The notes beneath the pieces are model-generated. The model was not told the origin of the DNA, did not search any database, and saw nothing but the letters and a program-made list of their open reading frames with translations. Both the position numbers and the translations under genes were made by a program. A DNA stretch of 64,000 bases from Plasmopara viticola (taxonomy: Eukaryota > Oomycota > Peronosporomycetes > Peronosporales > Peronosporaceae). Positions 15,001-29,100 of the stretch are shown in pieces (the first letter of the stretch is position 1; the number at the start of each line of letters is the position of its first letter). Location of the stretch: NCBI GenBank assembly GCA_001695595.3, contig MBPM02000092.1, positions 62,001 through 126,000 of the forward strand, written 5' to 3'.

Positions 15001-18000
15001 AAGTGCTGAGACGATCTACGGCCATAGATACGTCCTTTCTATCATTCTAGACGCGTGCAGACGCAATAGAGTCACAACTAAGCGTATATTTCTTTTGAAG
15101 TGCTGAGATGATGTACGGCCATCGATACGTCCTTTCTATCATTCTAGACGCGTGCAGACGCAATAGAGTCACAACTAAGCGTATATTTGCTCTTTTGAAG
15201 TGCTGAGATGATGTACGGCCATAGATACGTCCTTTCTATCATTCTAGACGCGTGCAGACGCAATAGAGTCACAACTAAATGTATATTTGCTCTTTGGAAG
15301 TGCTGAGACGATCTACGGCCATAGATACGTCCTTTCTATCATTCTAGACGCGTGCAGACGCAATAGAGTAACAACTAAGCGTATAGTTGCTCTTTTGAAG
15401 TGCTGAGATGATGTACGGCCATCGATACGTCCTTTCTATCATTCTAGACGCGTGCAGACGCAATAGAGTATCAACTAAGCGTATATTTGCTCTTTGAAGT
15501 GCTGAGACGATCTACGGCCATAGATACGTCCTTTCTATCATTCTAGACGCGTGCAGACGCAATAGAGTAACAACTAAGCGTATATTTGCTCTTTGGAAGT
15601 GCTGAGAGATCTACGGCCATAGATACGTCCTTTCTATCATTCTAGACGCGTGCAGACGCAATAGAGTAACACTAAGCGTATATTGCTCTTTGAAGTGCTG
15701 AGACGATCTACGGCCATAGATACGTCCTTTCTATCATTCTAGACGCGTGCAGACGCAATAGAGTCAAAGCTAAGCGTATATTTGCTCTTTGAAGTGCTGA
15801 GATGATCTACGGCCATAGATACGTCCTTCTATCATTCTAGACGCGTGCAGACGCAATAGAGTCACAACTAAACGTATATTTGCTCTTTGGAAGTGCTGAG
15901 ACGATCTACGGCCATAGATACGTCCTTTCTATCATTCTAGACGCGTGCAGACGCAATAGAGTCACAACTAAGCGTATATTTGCTCTTTAAGTGCTGAGAT
16001 GATGTACGGCCATAGATACGTCCTTTCTATCATTCTAGACGCGTGCAGACGCAATAGAGTATCAACTAAACGTATATTTCTCTTTGAAGTGCTGAGACGA
16101 TCTACGGCCATAGATACGTCCTTTCTATCATTCTAGACGCGTGCAGACGCAATAGAGTATCAACTAAGCGTATATTTGCTCTTTGGAAGTGCTGAGATGA
16201 TCTACGGCCATAGATACGTCCTTTCTATCATTCTAGACGCGTGCAGACGCAATAGAGTCACAACTAAGCGTATATTTGCTCTTTGGAAGTGCTGAGATGA
16301 TCTACGGCCATAGATACGTCCTTTCTATCATTCTAGACGCGTGCAGACGCAATAGAGTAACAACTACGTATATTGCTCTTTGAAGTGCTGAGAGATCTAC
16401 GGCCATAGATACGTCCTTTCTATCATTCTAGACGCGTGCAGACGCAATAGAGTATCACTAACGTATATTTGCTCTTTGGAAGTGCTGAGACGACTACGGC
16501 CATAGATACGTCCTTTCTATCATTCTAGACGCGTGCAGACGCAATAGAGTCACAACTAAGCGTATATTTGCTCTTTGGAAGTGCTGAGACGATCTACGGC
16601 CATCGATACGTCCTTTCTATCATTCTAGACGCGTGCAGACGCAATAGAGTCACAACTAAGCGTATATTTGCTCTTTGGAAGTGCTGAGACGATCTACGGC
16701 CATAGATACGTCCTTTCTATCATTCTAGACGCGTGCAGACGCAATAGAGAAACAACTAAGCGTATATTTGCTCTTTGAAGTGCTGAGACGATCTACGGCC
16801 ATAGATACGTCCTTTCTATCATTCTAGACGCGTGCAGACGCAATAGAGTAACAACTAAGCGTATATTTGCTCTTTTGAAGTGCTGAGATGATGTACGGCC
16901 ATCGATACGTCCTTTCTATCATTCTAGACGCGTGCAGACGCAATAGAATAACAACTAAGCGTATAGTTGCTTTTTGGAAGTGCTGAGATGATGTACGGCC
17001 ATAGATACGTCCTTTCTATCATTTCAAACACGTGCAGACGCAATAGATCAACTAAACGTATATTTGCTCTTTGGAAGTGCTGAGACGATCCACGGCCATA
17101 GATACGTCCTTTCTATCATTCTAGACGCGTGCAGACGCAATAGAGTCACAACTTAGCGTACATTTGCTCTTTGGAATTGCTGATACGATCTACGGCCATA
17201 GATACGTCCTTTCTATCATTCTAGACGCGTGCAGACGCAATAGAGTCACAACTAAGCCTATAGTTGCTCTTTTGAAGTGCTGAGACGATCTACGGCCATA
17301 GATACGTCCTTTCTATCATTCTAGACGCGTGCAGACGCAATAGAAAAACAACTAAGCCTATAGTTGCTCTTTGAAAGTGCTGAGACGATCTACGGTTATA
17401 GATACGTCTTTTCTATCATTCTAGACGGTGCAGACGCAATAGAGTAACACCTAAGCGTATATATGCTCTTTTGAAGTGCTGAGATGATGTACGGCCATAG
17501 ATACGTCCTTTCTATCATTCTAACGCGTGCAGACGCAATAGAATAACAACTAAGCCTATAGTTGCTCTTTTGAAGTGCTGAGAAGATGTACGGCTATCGA
17601 TACGTCCTTTCTATCATTCTAGACACGTGCAGACGCAATAGAGGATCAACTAAACGTATATTTGCTCTTTGGAAGTGCTGAGACGATCCACGGCCATAGA
17701 TACGTCCTTTCTATCATTCTAGACGCGTGCAGACGCAATAGAATAACAACTAAGCGTATAGTTGCTCTTTTGAAGTGCTGAGAAGATGTACGGCCATCGA
17801 TACGTCCTTTCTATCATTCTAGACGCTTGCAGACGCAATAGAGTCACAACTAAGCGTATATTTGCTCTTTGAAGTGCTGAGACGATCTACGGCCATCGAT
17901 ACGTCCTTTCTATCATTCTAGACGCGTGCAGACGCAATAGAGTCACAACTAAGCGTATATTTGCTCTTTAAAAGTTCTGAGATGATGTACGGCCATCGAT

Positions 18001-20070
18001 ACGTCATTTCTATCACTCTAGACGCGTGCAGACGCAAAAGAGTCACAACTAAGCCTATAGTTGCTCTTTGGAAGTGCTGAGACGATCTACGGCCATAGAT
18101 ACGTCCTTTCTAGCATTCTAGACGCCTGCAGACGCAATAGAGTCACAACTAAGCGTATATTTGCTCTTTAAAAGTGCCGTGATGATGTACGGCCATCGAT
18201 ACGTCCTTTCTATCATTCTAGACGCGTGCAGACGCAATAGAATAACAACTAAGCCTATAGTTGCTCTTTTGAAGTGCTGAGATGATGTACGGCCATCGAT
18301 ACGTCCTTTCTATCATTCTAGACGCGTGCAGACGCAATGGAGTCACAAGTAAACGTATATTTGCTCTTTGGAAGTGCTGAGACAATCTACGGCCATAGAG
18401 ACGTCCTTTCTATCATTCTAGACGCGTGCAGACGCAATAGAATAACAACTAAGCCTATAGTTTCTTTTTTGAAGTGCTGAGATGATGTACGGCCATCGAT
18501 ACGTCCTTTGTATCATATTAGACGCGTGCAGACGCAATAGTGTATCAACTAAACGTATATTTGCTGTTCTGAAGTGCTGAGACGACCTACGGCCATAGAT
18601 ACGTCCTTTCTATCATTCTGGACGCGTGCAGACGCAATAGAATCACAACTTAGCGTACAAATGCTCTTTGGAATTGCTGATACGATCTACGGCCATAGAT
18701 ACGTCCTTTCTATCATTCTAGACGCGTGCAGACGCAATAGAATAACAACTAAGCCTATAGTTGCTCTTTTGAAGTGCTGAGATGATGTACGACCATCGAT
18801 ACGTCCTTTCTATCATTCTAGACGCGTGCAGACGCAATAGAGTCACAAGTAAGCGTATATTTGCTCTTTGGAAGTGCTGAGACGATCTACGGCCATCGAT
18901 ACGTCCTTTCTATCATTCTAGACGCGTGCAGACGCAATAGAGTCACAAGTAAGCGTGTATTTGCTGTTTTGAAGTGCTGAGACGATCTACGGCCATAGAT
19001 ACGTCCTATCTATCATTCTAGACGCGTGCAGACGCAATAGAGTCACAACTAAGCGTATATTTGCTCTTTGGAAGTGCTGAGACGATCTACGGCCATCAAT
19101 ACGTCCTTTCTATCATTCTAGACGCGTGCAGACGCAATAGAAAAACAACTAAGCGTATAGTTGCTCTTTGAAAGTGCTGAGACGATCTACGGTTATAGAT
19201 ACGTCTTTTCTATCATTCTAGACGGTGCAGACGCAATAGAGTAACACCTAAGCGTATATATGCTCTTTTGAAGTGCTGAGTTGATGTACGGCCATAGATA
19301 CGTCCTTTCTATCATTCTAGACGCGTGCAGACGCAATAGAATAACAACTAAGCCTATAGTTGCTCTTTTGAAGTGCTGAGATGATGTACGGCCATCGATA
19401 CGTCCTTTCTATCATTCTAGACGCGTGCAGACGCAATAGAGGATCAACTAAACGTATATTTGCTCTTTGGAAGTGCTGAGACGATCCACGGCCATAGATA
19501 GATACGTCCTTTCTATCATTCTAGACGCGTGCAGACGCAATAGAATAACAACTAAGCGTATAGTTGCTCTTTTGAAGTGCTGAGAAGATGTACGGCCATC
19601 GATACGTCCTTTCTATCATTCTAGACGCTTGCAGACGCAATAGAGTCACAACTAAGCGTATATTTGCTCTTTGGAAGTGCTGAGACGATCTACGGCCATA
19701 GATACGTCCTTCTATCATTCTAGACGCGTGCAGACGCAATAGAGTCAGTAATAAGAGCATCTACGGCCACGATCTAGACTTACATTCGCTTTTTAAGTGC
19801 TGAGATCTATGTACGTCCTTTCTAGGCCATAGATTACGTCTCTTTCTATATTTAGACTCGTGCAGACGCAATAGAGATAACAACTAACGTATAGTTTGCT
19901 CTTTTGAAGTGCTGAGATGATGTACGGCCATCGATACGTCCTTTCTATCATTCTAGACGCGTGCAGACGCAATAGAGTCACAAGTAAACGTATATTTGCT
20001 CTTTGGAAGTGCTGAGACGATCTACGGCCATCGATACGTCCTTTTTATCATTCTAGACGTGCGCAGACGC
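1..20070 (+). repeat. Type-1 satellite block, homogeneous
   Basis: About 200 monomers with ctagacgcgtgcagacgc (ACGCGT in almost every copy). Two main 100-bp subtypes are seen. Subtype A has gtaacacctaag, tatatatgc, cttttgaag, gatgatgtacgg and ccatcgat. Subtype B has gtcacaactaag, tatatttgc, ctttggaag, gacgatctacgg and ccatagat. Many copies are shorter (95-98 bp) and lack bases at the sites where A and B differ. Between-copy identity is very high in the 60-70 bp from gaagtgctgag to gcaatagag. After about 17,000 the copies become more varied (cctatagttgc, gaataacaac forms). This homogeneity indicates recent amplification or strong homogenisation. Confidence 0.95.
19745..19900 (+). repeat. Scrambled satellite monomers
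   Basis: Monomer blocks here are out of order: acggccacgatctagac precedes cattcgctttttaagtgc, and ggccatagattacgtc follows a second tacgtcctttcta. The material is still satellite-derived but the normal order is broken. It sits close to the type-1/type-2 boundary. It could be a real rearrangement breakpoint or a poorly resolved consensus patch. Confidence 0.7.
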
Positions 20071-22948
20071 GATAGAGCCACGAAAAGGGTTAAGCTCTTT
20101 TGAGCTCTGAGTTGAAGTGCTGAGTGAATGTGCGGTCATAGCTCACTTCAATCATTCTAGACGTGAGCAGACGCAATCGAGGCACAACAAAGCGTATAAT
20201 TGCTCTTGCGAAGTGCTGAGGTCGAATACGGCCATGGATACGTCCGTTTGTCATTCTAGACGTGTCCAGACGCAATTGAGCCACAACAAAGCGTATATTA
20301 CCTCTTTTGAAGTGCTGAGATGATGAAAGGTCCTAGTTATGTTCCTTTTCCAATTTTGACGTGCGCAGACGAAATAGAGCCACAACAAAGCTTACATTCG
20401 CTTTTTTGAGGTGCTGAGATAATGTACGGCCATAGATACGTCCTTTCTGTCATTATAGACATGCGCAGACGCAGTAGAGCCACAACAAAGCGTATATTAG
20501 CTCTTTTGAAGTGCTGAGATGATGTACGGTCATAGCTATGTCCCTTCAATCATTGTAAACGCGAGCAGACGCAAAAGTGTTACAACAAAGCGTATATTCA
20601 CTTTTGTGAAGTGCTGAGATCATGCACGGCTATCGATACGTCCTTTCTATCATTCTAGACGTGCGCAGACGCAATAGGGCCACAACTAAGCCTTTATTCG
20701 CTCTGTTAGAGTGCTGAGATAATGTACGGCCATGGATACGTCCTTTCTATCATTCAAAACGTATGCAGACGCAATTGAGCCAAAACAAAGCGTATATTTG
20801 CTCTTTGAAAGTGCTGAGATGATGAAAGGTCATAGTTATGTCCCTTCTATCATTCTAGACGTGCGCAGACGAAATAGAGCATCAACGAAGCTTACATTCG
20901 CTTTTTGGGGGTGCTGGGATCATGTATGGCCATAGATTCGTCCTTTCTCAATATTCTAGACGTGCGCAGACGCGATACAGATACAAAAAACTGTTCATTA
21001 GCTCTTTTGAAGTGCTAAATTGATGTGCGGTCATAGCTATGTCACTTCTAACATTCTAGACGTGAGCAGACGCAATAGAGGCACAACAAAGCGTATAATT
21101 GCTCTTGCGAAGTGCTGAGGTCAAATACGGCCATAGATACGTACTTTCTGACATTCTAGACGTGCGCAGACGCAATAAGGTCACAACTAAGCTTCTTTTC
21201 GCTTTTATGAGGTGCTGAGATAATGTACGGCCATAGATCATCTTCCATTCTGGACGTCCGCAGAAGCAATGGAGCCACAACAGAGCGTATATTAGCTCTT
21301 TTGAGGTACTGAGATAATGTACGGCCATAGATACGTCCTTTCTTTCATTCTGGACGTCCTCAGAAGCAATGGAGCCACAACAGAGCGTATATTAGCTCTT
21401 TTGAAGTGCTGAGATGACGTACGGTCATAGATACGTCCTTTCTAGCATTTTAGACGTGCGCAGACGCAATTGAGCCACAACTAAGCGTATATTAGTTCTT
21501 TTGAAGTGCTGAGATGATGTACGGTCATGGCTATGTCCTTCAATCATTGTAAACGCGAGCAGACGCAAAAGTGTTACAACAAAGCGTATATTTGCTTTTG
21601 TGAAGTGCTAAGATTATGTACGGCTATTGACACGTTCTTTCTATTATTCTAGACGTGCGCAGACGCAATAAGTCCACAACTAAGCTTCTATTTGCTTTAT
21701 TGAGGTGCTGAGATAATGTACGGCCATAGATACGTCCTTTCTTTCATTCCGAACGTCCGCAGAAGCAATAGAGCCACAGCAGAGCGTAAATAAGCTCTTT
21801 GAAGTGCTGAGATGACGTACGGTCATAGATACGTCCTTTCTATAATTCTAGACGTGCTTAGACGAAATAGAGCCAAAACTAAGCGTATATTCACTTTTGT
21901 GAAGTGCTGAGATCGTGCACGGCTATCGATACGTTTTTTCTATCATTCTAAACGTGCGCAGACGCAATAGAGCCACAACTAAGCTTCTTTTTGCTCTGTT
22001 AGAGTGCTGAATTAATGTACGGCAATGGATACGTCCTTTCTATCATTCTAAACGTATGCAGACGCAATTGAGCCAAAACAAAGCGTATATTAGCTCTTTT
22101 GAAGTGCTGAGATGATGAAAAGTCCTAGTTATGTCCCTTTTCCAATTTTGACGTGCGCAGACGAAATAGAGCCACGACAAAGCTTACATTCGCTTTTTTG
22201 AGGTGCTGAGATAATGTACGGCCATAGATACGTCCTTTCTATCATTATAGACGTGCACAGAAGCAATAGAGTTACAACAAAGCGTATATTAGCTCTTTTT
22301 AAGTGCTGGAATGATGTACAGTCATAGCTATGTTCCTTCTATCATTGTAGAAGCGAGCAGACGCAAAAGTGTTACAACAAAGCGTATATTCGCTCTTGTG
22401 AAGTGCTGAGACTATGTACGGCTATCGACACGTCCTTTCTGTTATTCAAGACGTGCGCAGACGCAATAGGGCCACAACTAAGCTTTTATTCGCTTTTTTG
22501 AGGTGCTGAGATAATGTACGGCCATAGATACGTCCCTTCTATCATTTTAGACGTGCGCAGACGCAATAGAGCCACAACAAAGCGTACATTAGCTATTTTT
22601 AAGTGCTGAGATGACGTACGGCCATAGATACGTCCTTTCTAGCATTCTAGACGTGCGCAGACGCAATTGAGCCACAACTAAGCGTATATTAGTTCTTTTG
22701 AAGTGCTGAGATGATGTACGGTCATAGCTATGTCCCTTCAATCATTGTAAACGCGAGCAGACGCAAAAGTGTTACAACAAAGCGTATATTTGCTTCTGTG
22801 AAGTGCTAAGATTATGTACGGCTATTGACACGTCCTTTCTATTATTCTAGACGTGCGCAGACGCAATAAGTCCACAACTAAGCTTCTATTTGCTTTATTG
22901 AGGTGCTGAGATAATGTACGGCCATAGATACGTCCTTTCTATCATTTT

Positions 22949-23151
22949 AGACGCGTGCAGACGCAATAGAATAACAACTAAGCCTATAGTTGCTCTTTTG
23001 AAGTGCTGAGATGATGTACGGCCATTGATACGTCCTTTCTATCATTCTAGACGCGTGCAGACGCAATAGTGTATCAACTAAACGTATATTTGCTCTTTGG
23101 AAGTGCTGAGACGATCTACGGCCATCGATACGTCCTTTTTATCATTCTAGA
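22949..23151 (+). repeat. Type-1 monomer pair inside type-2 HOR
   Basis: Two monomers with ctagacgcgtgcagacgc and acaactaagcctatag lie between type-2 neighbours. The same pair recurs near 24,240-24,455, 27,922-28,128 and 30,111-30,318, so it is part of the repeating unit. It marks sequence exchange between the two satellite subfamilies before the unit was amplified. Confidence 0.88.
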
Positions 23152-26150
23152 CGTGCGCAGACGCGATAGAGCCACGAAAAGGGTTCATTAGCTCTTTTGA
23201 AGTGCTGAGTTAATGTGCGGTCATAGCTATGTCACTTCAATCATTCTAGACGTGAGCAGACGCAATCGAGGCACAACAAAGCGTATAATTGCTCTTGCGA
23301 AGTGCTGAGGTCGAATACGGCGATGGATACGTCCTTTTGTCATTCTAGACGTGTCCAGACGCAATTGAGCCACAACAAAGCGTATATTACCTCTTTTAAG
23401 TGCTGAGATGATGAAAGGTCCTAGTTATGTTCCTTTTCCAATTTGACGTGCGCAGACGAAATAGAGCCACGACAAAGCTTACATTCGCTTTTTTGAGGTG
23501 CTGAGATAATGTACGGCCATAGATACGTCCTTTCTATCATTATAGACGTGCACAGAAGCAATAGAGTTACAACAAAGCGTATATTAGCTCTTTTAAAGTG
23601 CTGGAATGATGTACAGTCATAGCTATGTTCCTTCTATCATTGTAGAAGCGAGCAGACGCAAAAGTGTTACAACAAAGCGTATATTCGCTCTTGTGAAGTG
23701 CTGAGACTATGTACGGCTATCGACACGTCCTTTCTGTTATTCAAGACGTGCGCAGACGCAATAGGGCCACAACTAAGCTTTTATTCGCTTTTTTGAGGTG
23801 CTGAGATAATGTACGGCCATAGATACGTCCCTTCTATCATTTTAGACGTGCGCAGACGCAATAGAGCCACAACAAAGCGTACATTAGCTATTTTGAAGTG
23901 CTGAGATGACGTACGGCCATAGATACGTCCTTTCTAGCATTCTAGACGTGCGCAGACGCAATTGAGCCACAACTAAGCGTATATTAGTTCTTTTGAAGTG
24001 CTGAGATGATGTACGGTCATAGCTATGTCCCTTCAATCATTGTAAACGCGAGCAGACGCAAAAGTGTTACAACAAAGCGTATATTTGCTTTTGTGAAGTG
24101 CTAAGATTATGTACGGCTATTGACACGTCCTTTCTATTATTCTAGACGTGCGCAGACGCAATAAGTCCACAACTAAGCTTCTATTTGCTTTATTGAGGTG
24201 CTGAGATAATGTACGGCCATAGATACGTCCTTTCTATCATTCTAGACGCGTGCAGACGCAATAGAATAACAACTAAGCCTATAGTTGCTCTTTTGAAGTG
24301 CTGAGATGATGTACGGCCATCGATACGTCCTTTCTATCATTCTAGACGCGTGCAGACGCAATAGAGTATCAACTAAACGTATATTTGCTCTTTGGAAGTG
24401 CTGAGACGATCTACGGCCATAGATACGTCCTTTTTATCATTCTAGACGCGTGCAGACGCGATAGAGCCACGAAAAGGGTTCATTAGCTCTTTTGAAGTGC
24501 TGAGTTAATGTGCGGTCATAGCTATGTCACTTCAATCATTCTAGACGTGAGCAGACGCAATCGAGGCACAACAAAGCGTATAATTGCTCTTGCGAAGTGC
24601 TGAGGTCGAATACGGCCATGGATACGTCCTTTTGTCATTCTAGACGTGCGCAGACGCAATAAGGCCACAACTAAGCTTCTTTTCGCTTTTATGAGGTGCT
24701 GAGATAATGTACGGCCATAGATCATCTTCCATTCTGGACGTCCGCAGAAGCAATGGAGCCACAACAGAGCGTATATTAGCTCTTTTGAGGTACTGAGATA
24801 ATGTACGGCCATAGATACGTCCTTTCTTTCATTCTGGACGTCCTCAGAAGCAATGGAGCCACAACAGAGCGTATATTAGCTCTTTTGAAGTGCTGAGATG
24901 ACGTACGGTCATAGATACGTCCTTTCTAGCATTTTAGACGTGCGCAGACGCAATTGAGCCACAACTAAGCGTATATTAGTTCTTTTGAAGTGCTGAGATG
25001 ATGTACGGTCATGGCTATGTCCCTTCAATCATTGTAAACGCGAGCAGACGCAAAAGTGTTACAACAAAGCGTATATTTGCTTTTGTGAAGTGCTAAGATT
25101 ATGTACGGCTATTGACACGTTCTTTCTATTATTCTAGACGTGCGCAGACGCAATAAGTCCACAACTAAGCTTCTATTTGCTTTATTGAGGTGCTGAGATA
25201 ATGTACGGCCATAGATACGTCCTTTCTTTCATTCCGAACGTCCGCAGAAGCAATAGAGCCACAGCAGAGCGTAAATAAGCTCTTTGAAGTGCTGAGATGA
25301 CGTACGGTCATAGATACGTCCTTTCTATAATTCTAGACGTGCTTAGACGAAATAGAGCCAAAACTAAGCGTATATTCACTTTTGTGAAGTGCTGAGATCG
25401 TGCACGGCTATCGATACGTTTTTTCTATCATTCTAGACGTGCGCAGACGCAATAGAGCCACAACTAAGCTTCTATTTGCTCTGTTAGAGTGCTGAATTAA
25501 TGTACGGCAATGGATACGTCCTTTCTATCATTCTAAACGTATGCAGACGCAATTGAGCCAAAACAAAGCGTATATTAGCTCTTTTGATGTGCTGAGATGA
25601 TGAAAGGTCCTAGTTATGTCCCTTTTCCAATTTGACGTGCGCAGACGAAATAGAGCCACGACAAAGCTTACATTCGCTTTTTTGAGGTGCTGAGATAATG
25701 TACGGCCATAGATACGTCCTTTCTATCATTATAGACGTGCACAGAAGCAATAGAGTTACAACAAAGCGTATATTAGCTCTTTTAAAGTGCTGGAATGATG
25801 TACAGTCATAGCTATGTTCCTTCTATCATTGTAGAAGCGAGCAGACGCAAAAGTGTTGCAACAAAGCGTATATTCGCTTTTGTGAAGTGCTGAGACTATG
25901 TACGGCTATCGACACGTCCTTTCTGTTATTCAAGACGTGCGCAGACGCAATAGGGCCACAACTAAGCTTTTATTCGCTTTTTTGAGGTGCTGAGATAATG
26001 TACGGCCATAGATACGTCCCTTCTATCATTTTAGACGTGCGCAGACGCAGTAGAGCCACAACAAAGCGTATATTAGCTCTTTTGAAGTGCTGAGATGACG
26101 TACGGTCATAGATACGTCCTTTCTAGCATTCTAGACGTGCGCAGACGCAA

Positions 26151-29100
26151 TAAGGCCACAACTAAGCTTCTTTTCGCTTTTATGAGGTGCTGAGATAATG
26201 TACGGCCATAGATCATCTTCCATTCTGGACGTCCGCAGAAGCAATGGAGCCACAACAGAGCGTATATTAGCTCTTTTGAGGTACTGAGATAATGTACGGC
26301 CATAGATACGTCCTTTCTTTCATTCTGGACGTCCTCAGAAGCAATGGAGCCACAACAGAGCGTATATTAGCTCTTTTGAAGTGCTGAGATGACGTACGGT
26401 CATAGATACGTCCTTTCTAGCATTTTAGACGTGCGCAGATGCAATTGAGCCACAACTAAGCGTATATTAGTTCTTTTGAAGTGCTGAGATGATGTACGGT
26501 CATGGCTATGTCCCTTCAATCATTGTAAACGCGAGCAGACGCAAAAGTGTTACAACAAAGCGTATATTTGCTTTTGTGAAGTGCTAAGATTATGTACGGC
26601 TATTGACACGTTCTTTCTATTATTCTAGACGTGCGCAGACGCAATAAGTCCACAACTAAGCTTCTATTTGCTTTATTGAGGTGCTGAGATAATGTACGGC
26701 CATAGATACGTCCTTTCTTTCATTCCGAACGTCCGCAGAAGCAATAGAGCCACAGCAGAGCGTAAATAAGCTCTTTGAAGTGCTGAGATGACGTACGGTC
26801 ATAGATACGTCCTTTCTATAATTCTAGACGTGCTTAGACGAAATAGAGCCAAAACTAAGCGTATATTCACTTTTGTGAAGTGCTGAGATCGTGCACGGCT
26901 ATCGATACGTTTTTTCTATCATTCTAGACGTGCGCAGACGCAATAGAGCCACAACTAAGCTTCTATTTGCTCTGTTAGAGTGCTGAATTAATGTACGGCA
27001 ATGGATACGTCCTTTCTATCATTCTAAACGTATGCAGACGCAATTGAGCCAAAACAAAGCGTATATTAGGTCTTTTGATGTGCTGAGATGATGAAAGGTC
27101 CTAGTTATGTCCCTTTTCCAATTTGACGTGCGCAGACGAAATAGAGCCACGACAAAGCTTACATTCGCTTTTTTGAGGTGCTGAGATAATGTACGGCCAT
27201 AGATACGTCCTTTCTATCATTATAGACGTGCACAGAAGCAATAGAGTTACAACAAAGCGTATATTAGCTCTATTAAAGTGCTGGAATGATGTACAGTCAT
27301 AGCTATGTTCCTTCTATCATTGTAGAAGCGAGCAGACGCAAAAGTGTTACAACAAAGCGTATATTCGCTTTTGTGAAGTGCTGAGACTATGTACGGCTAT
27401 CGACACGTCCTTTCTGTTATTCAAGACGTGCGCAGACGCAATAGGGCCACAACTAAGCTTTTATTCGCTTTTTTGAGGTGCTGAGATAATGTACGGCCAT
27501 AGATACGTCCCTTCTATCATTTTAGACGTGCGCAGACGCAGTAGAGCCACAACAAAGCGTATATTAGCTCTTTTGAAGTGCTGAGATGACGTACGGTCAT
27601 AGATACGTCCTTTCTAGTATTCTAGACGTGCGCAGACGCAATTGAGCCACAACTAAGCGTATATTAGTTCTTTTGAAGTGCTGAGATGATGTACGGTCAT
27701 AGCTATGTCCCTTCAATCATTGTAAACGCGAGCAGACGCAAAAGTGTTACAACAAAGCGTATATTTGCTTTTGTGAAGTGCTAAGATTATGTACGGCTAT
27801 TGACACGTCCTTTCTATTATTCTAGACGTGCGCAGACGCAATAAGTCCACAACTAAGCTTCTATTTGCTTTATTGAGGTGCTGAGATAATGTACGGCCAT
27901 AGATACGTCCTTTCTATCATTTTAGACGCGTGCAGACGCAATAGAATAACAACTAAGCCTATAGTTGCTCTTTTGAAGTGCTGAGATGATGTACGGCCAT
28001 CGATACGTCCTTTCTATCATTCTAGACGCGTGCAGACGCAATAGTGTATCAACTAAACGTATATTTGCTCTTTGGAAGTGCTGAGACGATCTAGGGCCAT
28101 CGATACGTCCTTTTTATCATTCTAGACGTGCGCAGACGCGATAGAGCCACGAAAAGGGTTCATTAGCTCTTTTGAAGTGCTGAGTTAATGTGCGGTCATA
28201 GCTATGTCACTTCAATCATTCTAGACGTGAGCAGACGCAATCGAGGCACAACAAAGCGTATAATTGCTCTTGCGAAGTGCTGAGGTCAAATACGGCCATA
28301 GATACGTACTTTCTGACATTCTAGACGTGCGCAGACGCAATAAGGCCACAACTAAGCTTCTTTTCGCTTTTATGAGGTGCTGAGATAATGTACGGCCATA
28401 GATCATCTTCCATTCTGGACGTCCGCAGAAGCAATGGAGCCACAACAGAGCGTATATTAGCTCTTTTGAGGTACTGAGATAATGTACGGCCATAGATACG
28501 TCCTTTCTTTCATTCTGGACGTCCTCAGAAGCAATGGAGCCACAACAGAGCGTATATTAGCTCTTTTGAAGTGCTGAGATGACGTACGGTCATAGATACG
28601 TCCTTTCTAGCATTTTAGACGTGCGCAGACGCAATTGAGCCACAACTAAGCGTATATTAGTTCTTTTGAAGTGCTGAGATGATGTACGGTCATGGCTATG
28701 TCCCTTCAATCATTGTAAACGCGAGCAGACGCAAAAGTGTTACAACAAAGCGTATATTTGCTTTTGTGAAGTGCTAAGATTATGTACGGCTATTGACACG
28801 TTCTTTCTATTATTCTAGACGTGCGCAGACGCAATAAGTCCACAACTAAGCTTCTATTTGCTTTATTGAGGTGCTGAGATAATGTACGGCCATAGATACG
28901 TCCTTTCTTTCATTCCGAACGTCCGCAGAAGCAATAGAGCCACAGCAGAGCGTAAATAAGCTCTTTGAAGTGCTGAGATGACGTACGGTCATAGATACGT
29001 CCTTTCTATAATTCTAGACGTGCTTAGACGAAATAGAGCCAAAACTAAGCGTATATTCACTTTTGTGAAGTGCTGAGATCGTGCACGGCTATCGATACGT

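Noticed and set aside
1..20070. tRNA-derived (SINE-like) origin through gtgctgagatgatg as a Pol III A box
   Set aside because: The spacing and bases do not fit the A-box consensus and no B box (GGTTCGA-like) is present in the monomer.
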